Source of the DNA: Molanna angustata | Lineage: Eukaryota; Arthropoda; Insecta; Trichoptera; Molannidae | NCBI GenBank assembly: GCA_963576475.1 | Contig: OY754987.1 | Location: 6,252,536-6,316,535, forward strand | Direction: 5' to 3' | DNA: 64,000 bases | In this document: positions 45,335 through 56,099 of the stretch, piece after piece | How positions within the stretch are numbered: position 1 is the first letter of the stretch | How the letters are laid out: each line of letters opens with the position of its first letter | Translations under genes and position numbers: made by a program | Notes under the pieces: model-generated | The model's input: the letters and a program-made list of their open reading frames with translations, nothing else | What the model was told of the DNA's origin: nothing | Databases searched by the model: none

Positions 45335-48300
45335 TACATACATACATACCATCACGCCATGTCCCTTACGGGGTAGGCAGAGAGAACCGAACGCCATATC
45401 TTTCTATCCTGGCACACATTCATCGCCTCGTCAACATTCATGCATCGTCTCATACATGTTCGTCTATTGTACATGCTTCTAACATTTCCGTCTTTCAGAA
45501 TATCGTTCACATGGTCGTGCCATCCCTTTCTTGGGCGGCCCCGGCCTCTCAATCCATTCCTATCCGCATTGTATATTTTCTTCGTCAGGCGTTCCTCATT
45601 CATTCTACCCATGTGGCCAAACCATCTCAGTGTGTTCACTTTCATTCTATTAATGATATCTTTCTTCATCTTACATTCTTTCCTTATGTTCTCATTTCTT
45701 ACCCTGTCATACATCGTTCTATTGCAGATTCTTCTTAGCGATCTCATTTCAACAGCATTTATTCTGCTTTCGTGCGACTTCTGCCATGTCCAGGTTTCAC
45801 TTGCATACGTCAATGTCGGCACTAAGATAGCGTTATGAATGGCAACTTTGGCAGCCTTTGATATGTTGCGATCATTCATAACTGGTCTCAGTGCTCCATT
45901 CACTCTGTTTCCTGCCATAACTCTTCTTTCGATATCCTTATCAGGTCGTCCATTCCGTTGAAACATGCTTCCCAGATATACATACTCGTCGACTTGCTCG
46001 AGCCATTCATTCTCTACTCTTATTTTACACGCTGTTCTGCTTTCGCTCTTTTCAAAGACCATTACCTTTGATTTGCTGGCATTCATTCTCAGACCGTTCT
46101 CTATGCATCCTTCATATACCATGGTTACAAGATATTGTAACTCTTCCATACTTTCAGCTAACAGTACTTTGTCATCTGCATACATCAAATCACGCACTAT
46201 TACATTACTCAGTTTCAGACCCTTGCTTTCATCCTTAAGGGCTCTTATACAGAAGTCAATGTACAGGTTGAAGAGCCATGGAGACAGAACGCATCCCTGT
46301 CTAACGCCATTATTTATCGAGAACCACGATGTTACTGTGTCGTTGACACGAACACATGCTTCGCTGTTCTCATATAATGACGCGATTGCGCGTATCAGCT
46401 TACTCCTCACTCCATACGCTGATAGTATATCCCATAGTTTCTCTCTAACAACTTTATCATAGGCCTTTTCTAGGTCTATAAAGGCACAGAACAGTTTCTG
46501 GTTTTTATCCAGAACCTTCTCTGTGACCATTCGTAGAGAAAAAATTTGGTCTATACATCCTCTGCCGCCCACAAACGCTCCTTGGACATCCCATATCTTG
46601 CATTCAGTAACCTTTCGTACTCTTTGATCCAGGATCCTTGCGTACATTTTACCAACTGAGCTTAACAAACTTATGGCTCTATAGTTTTTGCAGTCGAGTT
46701 TCGATCCTTTACCTTTATACAAAGGTACCACGACTGCATTTCTCCAGTCCGCAGGAGTGCGTCCTGCTTCCCAACACAAGTTGAAAAGAGAGTGGCACCA
46801 CTCCAACGTCTGCTCGCCGCCATATTTTATAAGTTCAGCTGATATACTATCATATCCGGCAGCTTTTCCCGCTTTCGCGTGTTTTACTGCTTCAAGCACC
46901 TCCTCTCGCGTAATTTCATCTTTTTCGTCTTCACTTACTTGCCATGCTCTCTGAGTCACGCCCCCGCTTATACCGCTATCGTATAGCTCCATGAAATATT
47001 CTTTCCATCGTTCTTTCACGCCCTCTTCATCCATAATTATTTTTCCGTCTTTATCATTAATTCCTTGCAATGCTTTCACAGTTCCATTTTTCCTTTTCGC
47101 TACGCCTTTCCAGAACATTTTCATGTTTCCAGGAAAGTCGTTGGCTATTTTCAGGCTTTCTTTCTCTTTCACACGATCTTTTTCTCTTTTTACGGTGTCT
47201 TTTACTAGTTTCTTGCACACTTTATACTTCTCTTTTGCTCTCTCTTCACTATCCGATCCTTTCGCAGCTATTAATTCCATCCATGCTTTTTTCTTTTCAC
47301 CCACAGCTAACTTAACTTTCTCATTCCACCATGCGTCGCCTTTCTTTCCACCTCTTTTAGCAACACCACAGACATTCTTCGCTGTCTTGCACACGGTCTC
47401 TTTCAGGGTCGTCCATGCGTCTTCCATATTTTTTCTACTATGTGTTGCTCTAAGAAGTTCGTTTCCAGTCTTTTTTCCATATTCATTTCTTACACTCTCA
47501 TCTTGCAGCCTTTCAACTTTGGTTCGCTTCGGTGGTTCACTTCGGTGGGTTTTAGAGCGCCAGCCGGTGAACAGATCAATTCTTGATATCACCAAGTAGT
47601 GATCAGTCTCCAGCTCCGCGCCCCTATACACTCTAGTGTCCACTGTCGCTTTCCTTAGTGCGGTGTCAACACATACATAATCAATAATCGACCTTTCATT
47701 CCCTCTTTCCCATGTATACTGGTGCACTCTTTTGTGGCTGAATACTGAGTTCGCCACAAATAAATTCCCTTCCGTGCACACTTCTAGTAGCCTCTTTCCA
47801 TTGTCATTCACTCTAATATCACCGTGGGGGCCGAGGACAGACTCGAAATCTTTCCTACGGACACCCACCCATCCATTTAGATCTCCAGCCAGAATCACTC
47901 TTTCATTATCCTTCCTCTCGTTCATTATTTCGATCACACTGTTCCAAAAATCATCCTTTTCACTTTCACTGTCGGAGTTCCCAGGTGCATATCCTACTAT
48001 TAGAAATACGCTTGTTATTCCGATCTTCATCCTTACCCACATCAGTCTAGGCCTTGCAAGCTTGTACTCTTTCATACATTTCCCCATTCGTTCCGCTAGA
48101 ATCACACCGACCCCTTTGCATGCAAACTCGTCACTCTTCACTCCCGACCACAGCTCTATCATACCATCATTCCTAACGTTCATCCCACTTCCTTTCTTTT
48201 TTGTCTCACTTACACACATAACATCTATTTCTTTACCTTTCATTATGTCGCACAGTTCGTTCATCTTTCTATCCATCCCTCCTCTGATATTCCACACTCC

Positions 48301-48430
48301 CACTCTGCACTCGGTTCTCCTCTTTTCGCCTACCCCCTGGACCATACCATGACGAGTGGCGGGCTGCATCGATGGTCTCCTAACGGAGTCCAGGAGGTTT
48401 TCCTTCCTTCACTTATGCATACATCACACT
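45335..48430 (-). mobile_element. Full-length RTE-like LINE
   Basis: One open frame (45352-48369) with endonuclease and reverse transcriptase is followed after only about 15 bp by a (GTAT)n tail, the compact 3' end usual for RTE LINEs. The 5' boundary is uncertain, near 48430. At least five 5'-truncated relatives occur in this window (16470, 22565, 37861, 49660, 54755). Confidence 0.88.
45352..48369 (-). CDS. LINE endonuclease / reverse transcriptase polyprotein, intact
   Basis: 1005 residues with no stop or shift; an in-frame TGA lies about 14 codons upstream. Residues 20-265 form an apurinic-type endonuclease with the expected residues: N27 (VWNIRG), E55 (SETK), Y127 (GYAPG), D163 and N165 (AGDLNGW), D230 (SIIDYV) and D256-H257 (ETDHYLV). 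Reverse transcriptase spans about 495-800: PLYKGKGSKLDCKNYRAISL, FIDLEKAYD (632), RQGCVLSP (690-697) and the catalytic YADD (730-733). The C-terminal region has CRRIC-like basic segments, LRWFGHMGRM and RGRPRKGWHDHVNDIL. It should nick DNA and copy its own RNA at the target. All catalytic residues are present, so this copy could be active or very recently so. Clade call (RTE-like) is by architecture. Confidence 0.92.
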   Translation of the reverse strand: MQPATRHGMVQGVGEKRRTECRVGVWNIRGGMDRKMNELCDIMKGKEIDVMCVSETKKKGSGMNVRNDGMIELWSGVKSDEFACKGVGVILAERMGKCMKEYKLARPRLMWVRMKIGITSVFLIVGYAPGNSDSESEKDDFWNSVIEIMNERKDNERVILAGDLNGWVGVRRKDFESVLGPHGDIRVNDNGKRLLEVCTEGNLFVANSVFSHKRVHQYTWERGNERSIIDYVCVDTALRKATVDTRVYRGAELETDHYLVISRIDLFTGWRSKTHRSEPPKRTKVERLQDESVRNEYGKKTGNELLRATHSRKNMEDAWTTLKETVCKTAKNVCGVAKRGGKKGDAWWNEKVKLAVGEKKKAWMELIAAKGSDSEERAKEKYKVCKKLVKDTVKREKDRVKEKESLKIANDFPGNMKMFWKGVAKRKNGTVKALQGINDKDGKIIMDEEGVKERWKEYFMELYDSGISGGVTQRAWQVSEDEKDEITREEVLEAVKHAKAGKAAGYDSISAELIKYGGEQTLEWCHSLFNLCWEAGRTPADWRNAVVVPLYKGKGSKLDCKNYRAISLLSSVGKMYARILDQRVRKVTECKIWDVQGAFVGGRGCIDQIFSLRMVTEKVLDKNQKLFCAFIDLEKAYDKVVREKLWDILSAYGVRSKLIRAIASLYENSEACVRVNDTVTSWFSINNGVRQGCVLSPWLFNLYIDFCIRALKDESKGLKLSNVIVRDLMYADDKVLLAESMEELQYLVTMVYEGCIENGLRMNASKSKVMVFEKSESRTACKIRVENEWLEQVDEYVYLGSMFQRNGRPDKDIERRVMAGNRVNGALRPVMNDRNISKAAKVAIHNAILVPTLTYASETWTWQKSHESRINAVEMRSLRRICNRTMYDRVRNENIRKECKMKKDIINRMKVNTLRWFGHMGRMNEERLTKKIYNADRNGLRGRGRPRKGWHDHVNDILKDGNVRSMYNRRTCMRRCMNVDEAMNVCQDRKIWRSVLSAYPVRDMA

Positions 48431-48845
48431 TTCCCACACATTCATCATCTACGATTACACATATCTATCCTAGTTACAAACACTTAATACAAATATAAAT
48501 ACCTACTTAAACACTATGCAAGTCCCGTTTATCCTACACTACACAGCTTACATCTAGATAGAAGTATAGAAGCTATGTATGTAAAGTACAATATATTGAA
48601 ACATTACTTAATAAAAACTTATCACACTATACCTACTATATCTCAACAAATATACACATATGTAAATCACTTAAATTCCGGCACAGTTCAAATGGTCAGA
48701 TTCTTATAATAAATAACTTAAATTTAGGCTCAGTTCATACACAATTCACTTAATCTATTAATTCACTTAAGTTCACTTATAAGTTCACTTAATCTATTAA
48801 AAATTATTAATTTAATTTAAATAAATTAATTTAATCTCAAATATT
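48430..48845. other. No gene recognised
   Basis: AT-rich. A short periodicity of TTCACTTAATCTATTAA words at 48730-48800 is the only structure. Confidence 0.4.
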
Positions 48846-48849
48846 GTTA

Positions 48850-49350
48850 AAGTCTGAAGCTGATCTTAATTTTACAGTAATCAACTTCATGAGTAGCCAT
48901 GCTGATTTTATAGTAGAAATACTAAATTTATGCGTTTAACTGCATATATTTCTGACTTATTAAAAAATATCCAAAAACGCCGAAACACCCCAACTAGATA
49001 ATTCAATTTTCTATAAAAAAATCATAAAATTATAGTACTATAATTTTTTTATTGTTTATATGGCAATTAACCTATTTAGAGTGCTAAAAATGAATTATAG
49101 TGACGACATCGTTTCATACAATTTATATGGCAGTATACACAATATCTACGGGGAATCTCAATATTTTGATACTAAAATCTCCAATCTCCATACATACATA
49201 CCATAAAGCTATTTACATATCCGGGGTAGGAAAAAAAGACTGACCTCCAAACTATCCAATCCTGACATACATGTTTTGTATAGAAAGCAAAATATCTTAA
49301 AATATTCAATAATTTGGTTTTAATGGTTTATTAAGTTAAATTTTCTATAA
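48850..49350 (+). mobile_element. Helitron internal fragment
   Basis: Carries GCCGAAACACCCCAACTAG, GACGACATCGTTTCATACAA and GACTGACCTCCAAACTATCC, colinear with 59451-60523, but with both termini missing. A second partial copy follows directly. Confidence 0.75.
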
Positions 49351-49659
49351 GAAAAACACACATTATAGCATTGCATATCAATTTTTTTTTTAATATTTTC
49401 TAAGAAAATGAATTTAGTGATGACATTGTTTCATACAATTTATATGGCAGTATACCTACACTGCACAATATCTACGGGGACACTTAATAGTTTGATACCT
49501 ACTTAATCTCCAAACATACATACATACCATCGAGCTGTTTACATACTCGGGGTAGGAAAAAAGGACTGACCTCCACACTATTCAATATAAAGTATCTTAA
49601 AATATTCAATAATTTTTATTTAAGGGTTTATAGTTTGGTACATATTCTTTAACTACATA

Positions 49660-51009
49660 TACATACATACATACCATCACGCCATGTCCCTTGAGGGGTA
49701 GGCAGAGAGAACCGAACGCCACATTTTCCTATCCTGGCACGCATCCCTCGCTTCGTCCACATTCATGCATCGTCTCATACATGCTCGTCTATTGTTAACA
49801 CTTCTAATATTTCCGTCTTTCAAAATTTCGTTCACATGGTCGTGCCATCCCTTTCTTGGGCGTCCCCGACCTCTCATTCCATTCCTTTCCGCTCTGTATA
49901 TTTTCTTCGTCAGGCGCTCCTCATTCATTCTCCCCATGTGACCAAACCATCTCAATGTGTTCACTTTCATTCTAGTAATGACATCTTTCTTCATCTTACA
50001 TTCTTTCCTTATGTCCTCATTTCTTACCCGGTCATACATCGTTCTATTACAAATCCTTCTTAACGATCTCATTTCAACTGCATTTATTCTACTTTCATGC
50101 GTCTTCTGCCATGTCCAGGTTTCACTTGCATACGTCAAGGTTGGCACTACGACGGCGTTATGAATGGCAACTATGGCATCCTTTGATATGTTGCGATCAT
50201 TCATAATTGGTCTTAGTGCTCCATTCACTCTGTTTCCTGCCATTACTCTTCTTTCGATCTCTTTATCGAGTCGTCCATTCCGTTGAAATATGCTTCCCAA
50301 GTACACATATTCGTCGACTTGCTCGAGCCATTCGTTCTCTACTCTTATTTTACACGCTGTTCTGCTTTCACTCTTTTCAAAGACCATTGTCTTTGATTTG
50401 CTGGCATTCATCCTAAGTCCATTCTCTATACATCCTTCATATACCAGACTTACAAGATACTGTAACTCTTCCATACTTTCTGCTAATAGAACTTTATCGT
50501 CTGCATACATCAAATCTCGCACCATTACAGTACTCAATTTCAGACCCTTGCTTTCATCCTTAAGGGCTCTTATGCAGAAATCAATGTACAAGTTAAAGAG
50601 CCATGGAGATAGCACGCACCCTTGTCTAACGCCATTATTTATAGAGAACCACGTTGTCACTTTGTCGTTGACACGAACACATGCTTCGCTGTTCTCATAT
50701 AATGACGCGATTGCGCGTATCAGTTTGCTCTTCACTCCATACACTGCTAGTATATCCCATAATTTTTCTCTAACAACTTTATCATACGCCTTTTCTAGGT
50801 CTATGAAGGCACAGAAAATTTTTTGATTTTTTTCCAGAACCTTTTCTGTGACCGTGCGCAGAGAAAAAATTTGGTCTATACATCCTCTGCCGCCCACAAA
50901 CGCACCTTGGACATCCCATATCTTGCTTTCTGTAATCTTTCGCACTCTTTGATCCAGGATCCTTGCATACATCTTACCAACTGAGCTTAATAAACTTATG
51001 GCTCCATAC
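49660..51009 (-). mobile_element. 5'-truncated RTE-like LINE
   Basis: A second copy of the LINE family of 45352-48369, cut inside the reverse transcriptase and ending in a (GTAT)n tail. It is inserted into a Helitron. Confidence 0.9.
49677..50972 (-). pseudogene. LINE reverse transcriptase, N-terminally truncated
   Basis: 431 codons remain open, starting at MYARILDQRVRK (residue 576 of the full protein). FIDLEKAYD, RQGCVLSP and YADD are kept. By hand count about 40 residues differ from the intact copy (about 91% identity). The endonuclease and the first reverse transcriptase motifs are gone, so it cannot retrotranspose itself. Absence of stops suggests recent insertion. Confidence 0.9.
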
Positions 51010-51011
51010 TA

Positions 51012-51382
51012 CCCCGTATTCAGTAACTATTGTTAACTAAAATAGGAACATACTAAAATTGTAGATTTTAGATTTACGGTCTTATTTCAGCGTTATAAAA
51101 TATCAACACGGACTAAATGGAATAAGAACGTACCTATATTGGCCGGAACGTTCTTAAAAAGTTACTGAATTAGACATATTTTGAATAATTATGAAATTTT
51201 CAATAATTATTCATAATATGTCTAATTAAGTAACTTTTTAAGAACGTTCCGGCCAATATAGGTACGTTCCTATTCCATTTAGTCTAAGTTGATGTTTTAT
51301 AACGCTGAAATAAGACCGTAAATCTAAAATCTACAATTTTAGAACGTTCCTAATTTAGTTACAATAGTTACTGAATACGGGG
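51012..51382. mobile_element. Palindromic MITE with TA duplication
   Basis: 371 bp. The two halves are near-perfect inverse copies with arms of about 185 bp, ends CCCCGTATTCAGTAAC, centre near 51197. It is flanked by TA (51010-51011, 51383-51384), as for Tc1/mariner-type MITEs. It lies at the truncated 5' end of the LINE. Confidence 0.9.
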
Positions 51383-51722
51383 TACGGAGGTACTATCGCC
51401 ATCGACAGTTGGATCTCGTGTGTTACGTGCAACTAGTGCTATAATGTACTTACTATAACTATACAGAGCAAACAAATACTTTAAACTTGAGAGAAAGTGA
51501 GATTTGTTGTTGAGTCGAGTGAGTACTTACCTACATATACATAATATATGTATACCAATATTCTTGTGACCAATAGGGTCATTGGTTAAACCATACTCTC
51601 CTTGAGTGTTTCTGAGAATTAACACAGCATGTTAGCGTGCACGTTCATTCTTTGGACGACGTGCATTTTATTAGTTAGAGTTATATAACAAATTCACCAC
51701 AAAAAAAAAATCTATGGATCTT

Positions 51723-52980
51723 TTCCAACTGTCGATTCGTTCATGAGAATTCAATTCTCTGAATGAATCAGTGGAATGAATCGACATTATTAAGCCAAGA
51801 TGCGTGTACGAAGGAACATTTTGTATGGCGTAGTGGAATTTTTGCATGCTAATAACACCAACTAGAGGCCTCGCAGCATATATGTTCCGATACATGGATT
51901 TACTCAGAATTCGGAGTAGAACATTTTATGTGAGTTTTGTGTGTCTGTGTGTGTGTCTGTCCCCCCCCATATAACTTTTGATCCGCTCAATTTACAGAGC
52001 CCAAAATTTCAAAATATATAAACACTTATAAGCCTATGTACAAAACTTTTATACTCAGAATTGTGAATTTTTGTTTCAGTCAGGGGTTATCAACTTTTGA
52101 AATTTTGGTTTATTTTTCCATATATCTCAGAAACCATAAAAGATAGAACGCTGAAAATTGGTATAAACATAGAAAAATACAAAATCTCAAATAAGTTTTT
52201 TCAAAAAAATTCCAGGGTTTCTCAAACATTTTTTATTAAGAAATTTTTTTTTTATGATAAATTTATGAGTTTAACTGCTTATATTTCCAATTTTTTTTAG
52301 AAATATCAAAAAAAGCCGAAACACCCCAACTAGATAATTTAATTTTCTATAAAAAATATTAACATTGTATTAGCACATCCTAATTTTTTTTTAACAATTT
52401 TTATAAAAATTGAATTTAGTGACGACATTGTTTCATACAATTTGTATGGCAGTCTCCTACACACAATATCTAAGAAGACTTAGATTATATATGATTCAGA
52501 TACCTAGTCAGCGCAATGAATGAATGCCAACTAAAACTACGAGGAAACAGACGAATTTCTAGTATACGTACACCTACCGATACGCACACCTACATAAAAC
52601 GTAGACCAACTGATCTACCGCCACACACACACACACATATAAAAAAACTTGGCATAAATTTGAATTCGAAATTTGTCTACACGCGGCTTCTGTACATTAT
52701 AATTCTATGTAAGAAGACTTAATTGTTTGATACTAATCTCCAAACATACATACATACATACCATCATGCTGTTTTCATATTCTGGGTAGGATCAAAGGAC
52801 TGACCTCTATACTATCCAATCTTGAAATACATACCTACCTGGGTACATGTGTTGTATAGAAAACCAAATATCTTAAAATATTAAATAATTTGTATTTATG
52901 GGTTTATAGTTTGGTACTAATTCTTCAACTATACATACTATCGCTATTGAAAGTTGGATCTCATGTGTTACATGCAACTA
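51723..52980 (+). mobile_element. Helitron copy with nested insertion
   Basis: The 5' end TTCCAACTGTCGATTCG at 51723 and the 3' end at GTTACATGCAACTA (CTAC rather than CTAG) near 52980 bound a full-length copy. It is interrupted at 52483-52709. Confidence 0.82.
52483..52709. mobile_element. 227-bp insertion with 12-bp target duplication
   Basis: TAAGAAGACTTA occurs at 52471-52482 and 52710-52721, and once only in the uninterrupted copy (60257-60268). The insert has a (CA)n run at 52624-52638 and no recognised family. The duplication length suggests retroposition. Confidence 0.7.
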
Positions 52981-53039
52981 CTATATTGATATAGCTGTCA
53001 ACTTATATAGATGCAGTAGATCTATTGTCACATTCGATT

Positions 53040-53285
53040 TTTTCCCTCTTATCATTATTTTTTTTTCTAATTCTCTGATTTTTTTGTCTATTTTTATCTT
53101 AATCTGTGTTTTTATCTAAATCTATATACTTATTTATATTTTATCTGAATCTATATTTTATGTTTTTATATAATTCATCAATGTTTATATTTTTATTTGT
53201 AATTAATTACCTATTGTAAGTGTATGTATACTGTAACAAGTAAATGGCTTATGCTGTATATTTTGTAAATAAACAAACAAATACA
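53040..53285 (+). mobile_element. LINE 3' UTR-like tail
   Basis: T-rich sequence ending CTGTAACAAGTAAATGGC ... TTTTGTAAATAAACAAACAAA resembles LINE 3' ends at 19100-19265. No coding. Confidence 0.4.
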
Positions 53286-53299
53286 TATCATAGCTTTAG

Positions 53300-53430
53300 A
53301 TGGGTGGTGTGGTAGAGCGGTTAGTAATCCAGCGGTTAGTAATGCTTGATCTTGGGAATGTATGAGGATGCAAATTTACTTGTTACAATCATGACATATT
53401 TATTCTTTTCAAAAGCCATAAAAATAAAAA
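53300..53430 (+). mobile_element. SINE remnant
   Basis: The head GGTGTGGTAGAGCGGTTAGT resembles an A-box region and is partly duplicated. The tail GGGAATGTATGAGGATGCAA matches the SINE at 31690-31870. Confidence 0.5.
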
Positions 53431-53851
53431 AATAAATAAAAAAAGCTTCCGACTAATAAATTGAGAATATTCGTCGTGGAGAGGAGCGTTTTGCACTTTT
53501 TTCTACCTATTTATGTGAAACGAGGCTGATATGTGGGGATACACGCAGCACGTGTCGTGCTTCATTTTAAAAGGTGATGCAGACCGATCATTGTGAGATA
53601 TACCGTGATGGTATGAATGAATAAATGTATGTATATAAAATAAAAAAAAAACATTGGAATTACAAAAAGTTTACTCACAGGGTGGTATGTAAGTATATAG
53701 GGTCATGTTGAAATTGATTTTCACTTGACAGATAAAGAGGTACGGATAAGGTTAGTAATGTTTTAAAACTAGAAACATTATTTTGTAATACGTCATAAGT
53801 GTAAGGTAATATTTAGAATTGTAGCTTTCATTTTTTACAAAAAACCAATTC

Positions 53852-54149
53852 TCTCAATAGATGGCGTTACAACAAAATAAATAAAAAATATTAAGATTTT
53901 GTTCATAATTTCACCCATAGATGGCTGTAGTAAAAATTCCTTATTTTCAAGCGAAAAGAATTGCAGTATTACAATATATAGAACTTTCAAAATTGAATTG
54001 ATAGGGAACTCATTAAAAAGGCATAATTGGTCAACGTTGCGCAAGCGCATAAAGTGATCACGTAAACCAGCCGATGACAGGTCGTAAGCCCTGTAGGTGC
54101 CTTGATTTCCCGGTTCTCCTACAATAAATATTCTTCGTCTCTATTGAGA
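53852..54149 (+). mobile_element. MITE with TCTCAATAGA ends
   Basis: 298 bp, ends TCTCAATAGA / TCTATTGAGA, with GATGACAGGTCGTAAGCCC inside. Sister copy of 36986-37262. Confidence 0.72.
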
Positions 54150-54754
54150 TAATTAAAAATCTGTTAAATAATACTTAACATTTTCTAAGAAATCTCTTGC
54201 AAAGCAACTACCAATCTAGAGGTAATTCAATGAAGTTGAAAATATAGATTCGATATCATTGAAATAATGCCAAGATGGATCGAGTTTCGTTGTACAAGTT
54301 TAATCGATATCGAGCCGATCTGGGGAATCCAGAAAGTCGAAATATGATATTCGAAACAGGAAAAGGCTTCTCGTAAAACGATAGTCAGCTAAAACTGGTT
54401 TTTAAAATGCGTAGATTACACAAAACAACATAACTGAGTAACCAGTGGCGGCTCTTCCTAAAGGGCTCTCGGGCTTTCGTTCAAAAGATTCCAAAAAATG
54501 TACGAAATTGAAACTTTGGAACACATTATTTTTATAATTAATGTTTGCCGTCTTACGCCTGTAGTATATCTAGTGAAAGAATTTAAACTTACCTGCTTTG
54601 TAAAGCAAGATTTTATGAAATATTTCATTCCTAGGGCACAGTCGACATGTTGTGCTCGGAGAACACATACAATTCACGCAGCTCGCCGTACACGCTGAAT
54701 GTATGCCGATTTCGATCAAAACGGGCATGCCCGCGAAGGATTACAGTACCTACG

Positions 54755-54865
54755 TACATACATACCATCACGCCATGTCCCTTGCGGGGTAGGCAGAGAG
54801 AATCAAACGCCACATTTTTCTATCCTCGCCTCGTCCACATTCATGCATCGTCTCCTATATTTTTA
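54755..54865 (-). mobile_element. RTE-like LINE tail fragment
   Basis: Contains CATCACGCCATGTCCCTTGC and GGGGTAGGCAGAGAGAATC with the (GTAT)n tail. Severely 5' truncated. Nested in the hAT element. Confidence 0.8.
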
Positions 54866-55228
54866 ATATTATAATATTACATAGTTTAAACTATAAATCA
54901 TCCCAAATATATTTGTATTATTATCATTTAATTAATTGATATCATAATATTGCAAAAAAAAACAAAATTGATATTAGACCAAAAAAATGTATAATCTGGA
55001 AGCAGTCTTGCAGCTGTTGCTGGAAGTTATTTTCAATTTTTTATGATCAAGATTTATTAAATGTCACAAATTATTTTATAATGTATCGATGCATTTTACT
55101 GTAAACTTTATTAAAAACCCAACCAAATACAGCATAAATGATCAAGTTCACGTTTTAATATCCGATATACAACATAATAATGAAAAACACTGATAATTTC
55201 AATGTACGAAAAAAATATTGTGCCACAG

Positions 55229-55300
55229 CCTAGAAGAGATATTAACTTTCAACAGGAATCAGCTTTCTGATTCCTGTTGAAAGTTAATATCTCTTCTAGG
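55229..55300. repeat. Perfect hairpin, 34-bp arms
   Basis: 55229-55262 (CCTAGAAGAGATATTAACTT onward) is exactly inverse to 55267-55300 across a 4-nt loop CTTT. It could form an RNA hairpin if transcribed. Confidence 0.95.
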
Positions 55301-55394
55301 TAAAATTATAATTTTAAGCCCCTCTAAGATTTAAGGTCACCAGCCGCCACTGTATGTAACAATTAGACGAAACAGCTTTATAATTTAGCGGCCC

Positions 55395-55837
55395 TAATAC
55401 GTTATGCAGATGACGCTATACTAATTACTAATTCCGAAGATGATCTTCAGAGACTACTGAATAGATTCCATTTATTCTCTCAAAGATTTAACATGAAAAT
55501 CTCAGTAGACGAAACAAACAGCATGGTCACATCAAGGCATCCAGTACGATGCAAACTTGTAATCGAAAATAAAACCAAAGAACAAGTGATGCGATTTAGG
55601 TACTTGGGTCTCGAAGTGTCCAGCAGCAATAACCTCTTTGACGAAGTAAGAGAGCAAGCGAATAAGGCCGCCGTCGTGGCTGGATGCTTGAAAAATGCTG
55701 TATGGAGAAACAGAGACATGCTGAAGGAGAGTAAGGTAAGGATCTATAAGACCTGTGTAAGACCGAACATGACATACGCCATAGAAACAAGAGCTGACAC
55801 CGCCAGAACAAAAAGCCCCCTAAGTAACAGTTCGTAA
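55395..55837 (+). pseudogene. LINE reverse transcriptase fragment
   Basis: About 147 codons open from YADD to a stop at 55837. Only the second half of the palm and the thumb region are present. Past the stop, frame-shifted remnants (KILVQIEW-like) extend to the tail. Confidence 0.8.
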
Positions 55838-56095
55838 CAGAGTAAGGAACTCGGAAATAAGGAGAATCTGTGATGTCTAAGATGTTATGCGATGGGGAAG
55901 AGCATGAAGACGATTCTGGTCCAGATCGAGTGGTGAGAATAGCAGCGGATGAGGAGATAACAAATTGAAGACTTGCTGGAAGACCACCCAAGCGATGGAG
56001 GGACAGTTGGACGTTCACCTCACATGAGCAGACACCGAGAATAACAAGCCACAGTCCTAACTAAAGCGGAAGAAGAAAAAGAAAGGTAATTATTT
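55395..56095 (+). mobile_element. RTE-type LINE 3' half
   Basis: Starts at LIRYADDAILITNSEDDLQR (YADD motif), continues NMKISVDETNSMVTS, MRFRYLGLEVSSS and KVRIYKTCVRPNMTYAIETR, and ends in a GAAGAAGAAAAAGAAAG tail. It belongs to a third LINE family, distinct from those at 40360 and 45335. It is 5' truncated and frameshifted after about 55836. Confidence 0.85.
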
Positions 56096-56099
56096 CGCA

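Larger units (their letters stand above)
49380..51417 (+). mobile_element. Helitron copy split by LINE and MITE
   Basis: The body is at 49380-49655 and the terminal part at 51388-51417 (ATCGACAGTTGGATCTCGTG, then GCAACTAG before T). The two parts join in the order seen in 59451-60523. The LINE (49660-51009) and the MITE (51012-51382) are therefore later arrivals. Confidence 0.8.
54443..55352. mobile_element. Nonautonomous hAT element
   Basis: Inverted ends CAGTGGCGGCT / AGCCGCCACTG and 8-bp flanks TGAGTAAC and TATGTAAC (6 of 8 equal). 910 bp with no transposase. It holds a truncated LINE tail (54755-54865) and a perfect hairpin (55229-55300). Confidence 0.82.

Noticed and set aside
45440..48352. 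Plus-strand open frames opposite the LINE
   Set aside because: Antisense shadows of the LINE coding sequence with no family motifs; the same holds for 49836-50826.
55493..55837. Stand-alone 114-residue gene
   Set aside because: The frame extends upstream through YADD and is a truncated LINE reverse transcriptase.
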